DNA of 9,380 bases from Candidatus Peregrinibacteria bacterium (GTDB lineage: Bacteria; Patescibacteriota; Gracilibacteria; UBA1369; LOWO2-01-FULL-3), in assembly GCA_018664365.1 (NCBI GenBank), contig JABJOK010000124.1, forward strand, positions 1 to 9,380. Reading direction: 5' to 3'. Under the pieces are notes generated by a model. That model did no database searches and was not told the origin of the DNA. It saw only the letters and a list, made by a program, of their open reading frames with translations. The position numbers were made by a program, and so were the translations under genes. This document shows, one piece after another, positions 1 through 4,411 of the stretch; the stretch's first letter is position 1, and the number at the start of each line of letters is the position of its first letter.

Positions 1-240
1 AGGAAGAAACTTTGCATTAGAAAAACTCATGAAAAAAACCGGAACCAAAGAGAATATGAAACCAAGAAATCCATATTGAGATGGATTATAAAGAGCTACT
101 TCAGCATTTGGATCACCCATATGAGCACCAGCACCACTCTCTGCAGTAATTGGATTTACCCTTGGGGCCTCCTTTTTTTTGTTAGGAACTTCCTTCCCTT
201 TCTCATAAAGATTAAATGTCCCATCATTTTTATTATCCAT
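1..240 (-). CDS. N-terminal part of an unrecognised membrane protein (runs off the left edge)
   Basis: Reading the minus strand from the ATG at 240 gives 80 codons without a stop up to the window edge, beginning MDNKNDGTFNLYEKGKEVPN. Residues 1-45 are polar and charged (KGKE, a KKKEAPR cluster) and probably cytoplasmic. Residues from about 57 (GFLGFIFSLVPVFFMSF) form one hydrophobic segment that could cross the membrane, and the protein continues beyond the window. An in-frame TAG lies seven to nine bases before the ATG, so this is the first possible start. There is no signal-peptidase motif, and no family is recognised. It lies 67 bases downstream of the helicase gene on the same strand and may be co-transcribed with it, although a weak promoter of its own is visible. 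The A-rich run around the KKK codons and the absence of a Shine-Dalgarno sequence match its AT-rich neighbours. It is confidently coding, with function unknown. Confidence 0.7.
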   Translation of the reverse strand, partial: MDNKNDGTFNLYEKGKEVPNKKKEAPRVNPITAESGAGAHMGDPNAEVALYNPSQYGFLGFIFSLVPVFFMSFSNAKFLP

Positions 241-267
241 AACTATCTAAGTTTAAAATATATCCAC

Positions 268-297
268 TTTATACATGAACAAATCTGCCCAATACAA
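268..297 (-). promoter_or_regulatory. Possible sigma70-type promoter for the 1-240 gene
   Basis: On the minus strand TTGTAT (297-292) is followed after 18 bases by TATAAA (273-268). The ATG at 240 is 27 bases further on, leaving a leader of about 20 bases with no Shine-Dalgarno motif. It lies between the helicase stop codon and the start of the next gene. In AT-rich DNA such matches occur by chance, so support is modest. Confidence 0.3.
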
Positions 298-307
298 ACC
301 AAAGTTT

Positions 308-1696
308 TTACCACAGGTGCCTCTCGACAGGAGTATTCTCTTGAACAGGAACTTCTCCCCCAGAAAGTGGCTGGTGATAACGCATGCGATTGAAGAAGTC
401 ATCGACCTTTCTATCCATCAAAATATGACGTTTTTCAACACGTTTCTTTAAAATAATTCCCTCAAAACTTGTACATCTACTTAACGCCACATAGATCTGT
501 CCATGAGCAAAAGTTCCTCTTCCAATATCAATTATGACATTATCAAAAGTCTTTCCCTGACTCTTGTGAATCGTTACCGCCCAGGCCAGCCTCAAAGGAA
601 ACTGCGTAAAAGATCCAACAACTTCGGTATCAAGCTGATTTGTCTCTTCATTATAGAAATACTTATGGATCTTCCAAGTATGTTTCTTTATCTCAACTGA
701 TTTTTCTCCATTAATATCAACAATTAAAAGGTCTTCACCCACAATATCATCAAACTCAACGCCAATAACTTTTCCAATACTTCCATTCACCCATCGGCCC
801 ATCGGATCATTACTAAGCATCATCACCTGTGCACCAACCTTAATATCAAGCTCCATCGCAGTCGGAAGATTTTTCTTTTTAAAATCCCCATCAATCTCAC
901 CAAAAAACGATTCCTTCGCGGTACCCAACCTAGCAAGCTCTCTCATATTCTTGTCGTCCGCAGAAGCATTGGTTGTTGTCAGTGTTATAACAAAGTCCCG
1001 CATCACTTCATCATCAAAATGAGGATCATGTCGAGTATTTAGAGCCTCAATATCCTCCGCATCAACACTGTTATCACGAATCTTATTTAGAAGTGCAATA
1101 AATCCATCATCTTTCTGACGATAAATCTTTTCCAACTCCAAAAAGTTCATCTGAAAATGCTCCAAACATTTCGCAGAGAAGAAATAAGGGCTTCCATAGT
1201 GATTTGAAAAGAAATCCCTCTCATGCGCACTAGCAACAACAGGCGGAAGCTGATAAAGGTCTCCAATAAAAACCATCTTAACACCCCCAAACGGCTCATT
1301 CTCTTGTCCTCGGTAATGACGCAACGAAACATCAATACAATCGAGCAAATCCGCTCTAAGCATCGAAGCCTCGTCAATAATAATCATATCCAACTTCTTG
1401 ATAAGATTCTTACGCTTTTTTGGGAGCTTATGATCAAGAACCTTATTAGGGGTAATATTTGGTGGAATAAGAAAGAATGAATGAATCGTCTGCCCATTTA
1501 CGTTGAGTGCTGCAACGCCTGTTGGTGCCAAAACAGCAACATTCTTTTTAGTTCTTTGTCGAAAATACTCAAGAAGCGTCGACTTTCCAGTCCCAGCTTT
1601 ACCAGTAATAAAAAGGCTCTGAAACTCTCCTTCCAACATCTGAAGCGCTTTCTCAAACTCCTCATTAATTTCTATTTTTGTATCACATTTAGGCAT
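308..1696 (-). CDS. Pif1/RecD2-like superfamily 1B DNA helicase
   Basis: This is an ATP-dependent 5'-to-3' DNA helicase of the Pif1/RecD group, probably used in DNA repair or in resolving difficult replication structures. From the ATG at 1696 it has 462 residues. Visible motifs: Walker A GKAGTGKST (32-40), motif Ia APTGVAALN, Walker B IIIDEASML (DE at 108-109), motif III GDLYQLPPV (145-153), a YRQ stretch near 192-194, and near the C terminus TIHKSQGKTFDNV (375-387) and YVALSRC (402-408), the UvrD_C_2-type end of these enzymes. All core motifs are intact, so it should be active. An ATG at 1774 would add 26 residues (MDRDYSSSPF...). I prefer 1696 because the helicase domain begins directly after it and because a TACAAT -10 box lies 8 bases upstream, inside the extension. 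The alternative cannot be excluded, since AGAAAG precedes the 1774 ATG. Family assignment is firm; the exact subfamily is not. Confidence 0.93.
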   Translation of the reverse strand: MPKCDTKIEINEEFEKALQMLEGEFQSLFITGKAGTGKSTLLEYFRQRTKKNVAVLAPTGVAALNVNGQTIHSFFLIPPNITPNKVLDHKLPKKRKNLIKKLDMIIIDEASMLRADLLDCIDVSLRHYRGQENEPFGGVKMVFIGDLYQLPPVVASAHERDFFSNHYGSPYFFSAKCLEHFQMNFLELEKIYRQKDDGFIALLNKIRDNSVDAEDIEALNTRHDPHFDDEVMRDFVITLTTTNASADDKNMRELARLGTAKESFFGEIDGDFKKKNLPTAMELDIKVGAQVMMLSNDPMGRWVNGSIGKVIGVEFDDIVGEDLLIVDINGEKSVEIKKHTWKIHKYFYNEETNQLDTEVVGSFTQFPLRLAWAVTIHKSQGKTFDNVIIDIGRGTFAHGQIYVALSRCTSFEGIILKKRVEKRHILMDRKVDDFFNRMRYHQPLSGGEVPVQENTPVERHLW

Positions 1697-1704
1697 GTGG
1701 GAGG

Positions 1705-1733
1705 ATTGTACACGAAAGAAACCATCAATCCAA
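1705..1733 (-). promoter_or_regulatory. Candidate helicase promoter, nearly leaderless
   Basis: On the minus strand TTGGAT (1733-1728), a 17-base spacer and TACAAT (1710-1705) precede the ATG at 1696 by only 8 bases, so transcription would begin about at the start codon. It supports the shorter helicase. The -35 box matches the consensus at only three positions. A rival lies upstream: the extended -10 TGGAATAAT on the minus strand at about 1800-1808, which would serve the 1774 start. Confidence 0.35.
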
Positions 1734-1892
1734 TCTTGGTCACAAAAAGGAGAAGAAGAGTAATCTCTGTCCATTTGACTTTCTGATTAAAAGTGGTATT
1801 ATTCCAGGCTTTGAAGTGAATTGCCCTTCAGAAAGTGGCAGCTGAAAATTCAGTACAAATAGCTTCAAGATGAACCTTAGAATCAAGACAAC

Positions 1893-1948
1893 TTCTTACA
1901 GGTCCCCACTAGCTAATCAATATATTAGTTATTGGGGGCCGGTAAGAA
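1893..1948 (+). repeat. 56-nt imperfect inverted repeat (long hairpin) before the lipoprotein gene
   Basis: The arms 1893-1917 and 1924-1948 are each 25 nt, separated by the loop CAATAT. The left arm and the reverse complement of the right arm agree at 21 of 25 positions. Two of the four differences (1903/1938 and 1912/1929) become G-U pairs in RNA read from the plus strand, leaving only 1900/1941 and 1909/1932 unpaired. The plus-strand RNA therefore folds better than the minus-strand RNA. No T-run follows on either strand, so it is not an ordinary terminator. It sits where base composition changes from AT-rich to GC-rich, about 50 bases before the lipoprotein start. The rest of 1697-1994 shows no gene. 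Confidence 0.75.
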
Positions 1949-1964
1949 AAGCCGGTAACCCAAT
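1931..1964 (+). repeat. Second, overlapping hairpin and GCCGGTAA direct repeat in the lipoprotein leader
   Basis: ATTGGG (1931-1936) can pair with CCCAAT (1959-1964), and inside it CCGG (1939-1942) with CCGG (1952-1955). GCCGGTAA occurs twice, at 1938-1945 and 1951-1958. This fold uses bases of the right arm of the longer inverted repeat at 1893-1948, so the two structures exclude each other. The pairing is short (6 + 4 bp) and may be incidental. Confidence 0.35.
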
Positions 1965-1981
1965 GTGACATTTTTCAGAAC

Positions 1982-1987
1982 GAGGTG
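1982..1987 (+). promoter_or_regulatory. Strong Shine-Dalgarno site of the lipoprotein gene
   Basis: GAGGTG lies 7 bases before the ATG at 1995 and matches the anti-SD end of 16S rRNA over six bases. It fixes the start and excludes the upstream in-frame GTG at 1965. None of the AT-rich neighbours has such a site, which sets this gene apart. Confidence 0.8.
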
Positions 1988-1994
1988 CTACAAG

Positions 1995-2687
1995 ATGAAA
2001 GCGACAAAGAGAACAATGATCCTGGTGGGAACCCTCTTCCTGATGAGCACCCTGACCGCCTGCATGGGCGAGATGGGACCGATGGGAGAACAGGGCATCC
2101 AGGGTGAGCAGGGTCCTCAGGGCGAGATGGGAGAACAGGGCGTCCAGGGTAAGCATGGCGACACGTCCGAGCAGTGCACCCCCGACGTCTGGACGCTCAC
2201 GCTCCAGACGGACTACATCGAAGCCGAGTTCCGCCTTCAGGCCTGCCGTATCGAGACCGAAACGGCACAGGACTTCTGCAACAACTGGTGCGAGACCAAG
2301 GGAGAGGACGAGAGCTGCTACGACGACTGCGAGCACGAAGCTGCGGTTTCCGAGTGGCACTGCCGCCTCTGGTACGCCAAGCACGTGAACCTCTCAACCG
2401 TGCGACAGTGCGGCCTAGAGGTCTTCACCCTGCTCGACGACATCGACCCCGAGGTCACCCCCTACGAGTACCCGTACGACGTCAGCGTCGAAGACTTCGA
2501 CGGCGACGGGATCCGCGACTGGTGGGAGCTGCAGATGGGACTCAATCCCTGCACCCAGCACTCGCTGAGCAACTGCCTCAATGACGGGGACCTCGACTAC
2601 GACGTCGACGGCATCCCCAACAAGGACGACGAGATGCAGTTGTGCAACCCCGACGACCCGGCCGGCATGCAGATCGACTGCGTCTAG
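1995..2687 (+). CDS. Secreted lipoprotein with collagen-like repeat, Cys-rich middle and EF-hand-like loops
   Basis: The product has 230 residues. Residues 1-23 are a lipoprotein signal peptide: basic start (MKATKR), hydrophobic core and the lipobox LTAC with lipidated C23. Directly after it, residues 25-57 have glycine at every third position from 25 to 55 (GEM GPM GEQ GIQ and so on), a short collagen-like stretch. The middle and end hold 12 further cysteines (61, 84, 95, 99, 108, 112, 123, 139, 186, 194, 217, 229), an even number suited to disulfides. Residues 167-178 (DFDGDGIRDWWE) match an EF-hand loop (D1, D3, D5, D9, E12), and 201-212 (DYDVDGIPNKDD) is a second, thrombospondin-type-3-like loop. 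It is probably anchored outside the cytoplasm. Such proteins are typical of GC-rich Myxococcota-like bacteria, and the codon use fits that. Function is unknown; adhesion or a surface stalk is possible. Confidence 0.85.
   Translation: MKATKRTMILVGTLFLMSTLTACMGEMGPMGEQGIQGEQGPQGEMGEQGVQGKHGDTSEQCTPDVWTLTLQTDYIEAEFRLQACRIETETAQDFCNNWCETKGEDESCYDDCEHEAAVSEWHCRLWYAKHVNLSTVRQCGLEVFTLLDDIDPEVTPYEYPYDVSVEDFDGDGIRDWWELQMGLNPCTQHSLSNCLNDGDLDYDVDGIPNKDDEMQLCNPDDPAGMQIDCV
2081..2150 (+). repeat. Direct DNA repeat within the collagen-like stretch
   Basis: The 25-nt segments 2081-2105 and 2126-2150 differ at one base (A/G in the ATC/GTC codon) and lie 45 bp apart, that is 15 residues or five Gly-X-Y triplets. 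The near identity at DNA level, including wobble bases, points to recent tandem duplication of the repeat unit rather than only protein-level selection. Confidence 0.8.
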
Positions 2688-2722
2688 CACGCAGATCGCC
2701 ACGCCTGTCTTGATTCAACCCC

Positions 2723-2760
2723 GAGGGGCGCCCGCGTAACCAACCGCGGCGCCCCTCTTT
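2723..2760 (+). terminator. GC-rich intrinsic terminator of the lipoprotein gene
   Basis: GAGGGGCGC (2723-2731) pairs with GCGCCCCTC (2749-2757), and CGCG (2733-2736) with CGCG (2745-2748). C2732 bulges and the loop is TAACCAAC. Only three T residues (2758-2760) follow, a short tail but a very stable stem. It begins 36 bases after the lipoprotein stop codon and ends the GC-rich island. Confidence 0.75.
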
Positions 2761-2774
2761 GACATACGCCCCAC

Positions 2775-2803
2775 TTGACTTTAAAAAAAACATAGCTCAA
2801 AAT
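2775..2803 (+). promoter_or_regulatory. Candidate promoter for the 155-aa gene
   Basis: TTGACT (2775-2780), a 17-base spacer and CAAAAT (2798-2803) lie 31 bases before the ATG at 2835, giving a leader of about 24 bases without a Shine-Dalgarno motif. A second possible -35, TTGACA (2759-2764), pairs less well with TAAAAA at 2782-2787. Confidence 0.4.
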
Positions 2804-2834
2804 AACATCCATTTGAAATTAACTCAGAATTAAC

Positions 2835-3302
2835 ATGCCGGAATACCCGCATTTAGAAGAAACAATCTCAAAAACCCCACGAGAAGGAAGTCTCAATGAA
2901 TTCGAAGATAAACGTGCCAACCCTCTAGCAGAAATGGCAAAAAGAGACAATCATCCAATGCCAATACACGTGCGTTCAGGAGAAGATCTTGGAAGACTCC
3001 AAGAAAGAGACAAAGAAGTCTTGGAACCGGTAATAAAAGAATACCCTACAGACATAAGAGTAGAGGCTTTTTTGCGAAGAATAAGGAATTTTCTTCTAAG
3101 AGAAATTCCAGATAGAACATTAACCGGAATACATACGGCACACTTCCCAACCGACATAAACAGTCTAAATACAAATATCTCGGATCCGTATGGTGTCCAG
3201 GACGAAATTAAAAGTGCATTACTAGAAACCCTACCACATCTAGGGCAAAGAATAAGATCAGTTTCACTCACAGAAAAAGCTATCACCTTCTCCTTCAGCT
3301 AA
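2835..3302 (+). CDS. Hypothetical 155-aa protein
   Basis: The gene encodes a soluble, charged protein beginning MPEYPHLEETISKTPREG, with no signal peptide, membrane segment or cysteine. The first half is rich in Glu, Lys and Arg and looks partly disordered up to about residue 60 (ERDKEVLEPVIKEYP). Residues 60-155 alternate hydrophobic and polar positions (RVEAFLRRIRNFLLREIP; EIKSALLETLPHLG) and should fold. I do not recognise a family. Codon use (AGA, ATA, AAA) matches the AT-rich native DNA, unlike the gene just upstream. The start has no Shine-Dalgarno sequence but is preceded by a reasonable promoter. Its TAA (3300-3302) overlaps the TAG of the convergent ATPase gene (3299-3301). Because it is uninterrupted, compact and natively biased, it is probably real; its role cannot be inferred. 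Confidence 0.7.
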   Translation: MPEYPHLEETISKTPREGSLNEFEDKRANPLAEMAKRDNHPMPIHVRSGEDLGRLQERDKEVLEPVIKEYPTDIRVEAFLRRIRNFLLREIPDRTLTGIHTAHFPTDINSLNTNISDPYGVQDEIKSALLETLPHLGQRIRSVSLTEKAITFSFS

Positions 3303-4147
3303 ACTAAAACAACAGAATCATAAACCTCGGCCTGCAATTGCTTGGCAATTCTAATACAGGCATCAGGCATTTGGCTCTCTCTTAAATTCCCTAGAAAAGA
3401 GTACTTATCTCTATCAAAAACATCATCAACACTCATCCATACCCTTCTCGCAAGCCTAAAGTAATCAATATAAACTGATGCAGCTTTTATAGCATCATCC
3501 ATAGAAACAGGTCTACCAATCTCATTCATGCGGATAAAAATCAATTCTGCCGTCTGCCTTGTATTCAACGGCTTATTACGAAAATTAAAAGTATCAACAG
3601 ACAAGCCAGAAGGAAGTGTTTCAGCAATCAACGCTGCCTGTTCTTCCTCGGTATTTCTAGCTCCTCCACCAACCATTACAATCTTTCCATAAGTTGATAA
3701 CAATGCTTCAACAATAGGAGCCACCTTATCTCTCGCTTCAGCTGCATAGAGAGTGGGACATTCATCAATCATCAAACAAGCAGGACTATCAATAGGCACA
3801 TCTCTGTAATCACCGTATTTCTTTGAATTTCGAACAATATATTCAATAGCCCTAGCGTAATCATCATCAGACCAGTGGTCATAGAATGAAGGCCTACTAC
3901 CAATATGGCTTTGAGAATCATACAGACTATAAGGATAAGCTCCATGAAGAACCTTCAAAATATGTGTTTTAGACGCAGCCCCCATCCCGCCCATAACCAA
4001 AACATCTGAATCACTAGAGACAAACTCATGAATCGCAGCTACCTCTGCAGCTCGATAATCAGCCAATGGTACCTCCTCCGAATCTGGTGAATCTGGATAA
4101 ACTTTCGTTCCTGATTCAGTAGCTTGATAATATAAGTCTTCAGGCAT
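3299..4147 (-). CDS. AAA-like P-loop ATPase with degenerate Walker A, unknown role
   Basis: From the ATG at 4147 the product has 282 residues. An ATPase core is visible: DVLVMGGMGAASKTH (48-62) is a Walker A-like loop in which the usual GKT is SKT; CLMIDECPTLY (124-134) is a good Walker B with DE at 128-129; KIVMVGGGARN (155-165) resembles a sensor-1 strand ending in Asn; R197 or R234-R235 could serve as arginine fingers. The rest (residues 200-282) is mainly helical, like the lid of AAA+ proteins. No DNA-binding or membrane segment is evident. A TTG-initiated extension to 4180 is possible, but the -10 box TGTTACAAT lies inside it, favouring the ATG. It stands between the tRNA-Lys gene and a convergent orphan and shares codon bias with its neighbours. 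The fold is fairly sure; function and close family are not recognised. Confidence 0.75.
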   Translation of the reverse strand: MPEDLYYQATESGTKVYPDSPDSEEVPLADYRAAEVAAIHEFVSSDSDVLVMGGMGAASKTHILKVLHGAYPYSLYDSQSHIGSRPSFYDHWSDDDYARAIEYIVRNSKKYGDYRDVPIDSPACLMIDECPTLYAAEARDKVAPIVEALLSTYGKIVMVGGGARNTEEEQAALIAETLPSGLSVDTFNFRNKPLNTRQTAELIFIRMNEIGRPVSMDDAIKAASVYIDYFRLARRVWMSVDDVFDRDKYSFLGNLRESQMPDACIRIAKQLQAEVYDSVVLV

Positions 4148-4170
4148 ACAAAAATTTACAAGTGGGAATG

Positions 4171-4179
4171 ATTGTAACA
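4171..4179 (-). promoter_or_regulatory. Extended -10 promoter of the ATPase gene
   Basis: Minus strand TGTTACAAT (TGn plus TACAAT) lies 23 bases before the ATG at 4147, implying a leader of about 16 bases. No convincing -35 is seen, which extended -10 promoters can do without. It decides for the ATG over the TTG at 4180. Confidence 0.45.
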
Positions 4180-4243
4180 AAATTAACGCCCAAAACCACT
4201 AGCCTTTTGGTTACTTGGCGTCGGCTATAGGTCCTTTGCTCAC

Positions 4244-4266
4244 AAAAAAAGCCCAGATATTGGCTT
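4244..4266 (-). terminator. Intrinsic terminator of the tRNA-Lys gene
   Basis: On the minus strand AAGCC (4266-4262) and GGCTT (4253-4249) form a five-pair stem with an eight-base loop, followed by a T-run (the A-run 4244-4250 on the plus strand). It starts 12 bases after the tRNA CCA end. Confidence 0.6.
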
Positions 4267-4278
4267 CCAGAAGGGAAA

Positions 4279-4354
4279 TGGTGGGTCAGCCGGGGCTCGA
4301 ACCCGGGACCAATTGCTTAAGAGGCAACTGCTCTACCAACTGAGCTACTGACCC
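4279..4354 (-). tRNA. tRNA-Lys, anticodon CUU
   Basis: The 76-nt minus-strand RNA folds into a full cloverleaf: acceptor GGGTCAG/CTGACCC (4354-4348 with 4289-4283), D stem GCTC/GAGC, anticodon stem GTTGC/GCAAT (one G-U pair) with loop CTCTTAA, giving anticodon CTT, and T stem CCGGG/CCCGG with loop TTCGAGC. The discriminator is A (4282), and the 3' CCA is encoded (4281-4279). Sequence and discriminator agree with bacterial lysine tRNAs. It reads AAG codons. It is a single-gene unit with a promoter just after the upstream gene's stop and a terminator behind it. Confidence 0.96.
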
Positions 4355-4374
4355 ATATGATTTCAACGCATGAA

Positions 4375-4403
4375 AAATTACCATTTCTGGCTATACGTTG
4401 CAA
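4375..4403 (-). promoter_or_regulatory. Promoter of the tRNA-Lys gene
   Basis: Minus strand TTGCAA (4403-4398), a 17-base spacer and TAATTT (4380-4375) lie about 20 bases before the mature tRNA 5' end at 4354. The -35 begins 9 bases after the stop codon of the GT2-CsaB gene, so the tRNA need not depend on readthrough. Confidence 0.4.
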
Positions 4404-4411
4404 GAAAACTT

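Larger units (their letters stand above)
1933..2760. other. GC-rich island holding one gene
   Basis: Base composition rises abruptly near 1933 and falls back after the terminator ending at 2760. Inside, codons end mostly in C or G (GAC, GAG, CTC, TGC, ATC), while flanking genes favour ATA, AGA, TTA and AAA. By eye the island is about two-thirds G+C against about two-fifths outside. It contains a complete transcription unit: leader, strong ribosome binding site, lipoprotein gene and GC-rich terminator. This fits recent acquisition from a GC-rich bacterium or, less attractively, an assembly join. No transposase, integrase or tRNA attachment site is present. Confidence 0.75.

Noticed and set aside
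1893..1948. Integron attC site or XerCD dif site
   Set aside because: The inverted repeat lacks the RYYYAAC/GTTRRRY core sites of attC, and its resemblance to dif around the 6-bp centre is slight. No integrase or second site is present.
1931..1964. c-di-GMP (GEMM) or other known riboswitch
   Set aside because: A GGTAACCC-like piece recalls the end of GEMM RNAs, but the conserved core elements of that class are absent on both strands.
1929..2702. Several long open frames on the opposite strand and other frames of the GC-rich region
   Set aside because: GC-rich coding DNA produces long shadow frames. Only the frame from 1995 has a Shine-Dalgarno, a lipoprotein signal, a glycine period and calcium loops.
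4148..4180. TTG-initiated N-terminal extension of the P-loop ATPase
   Set aside because: The extension overlaps a good extended -10 box, and an ATG is available directly downstream.
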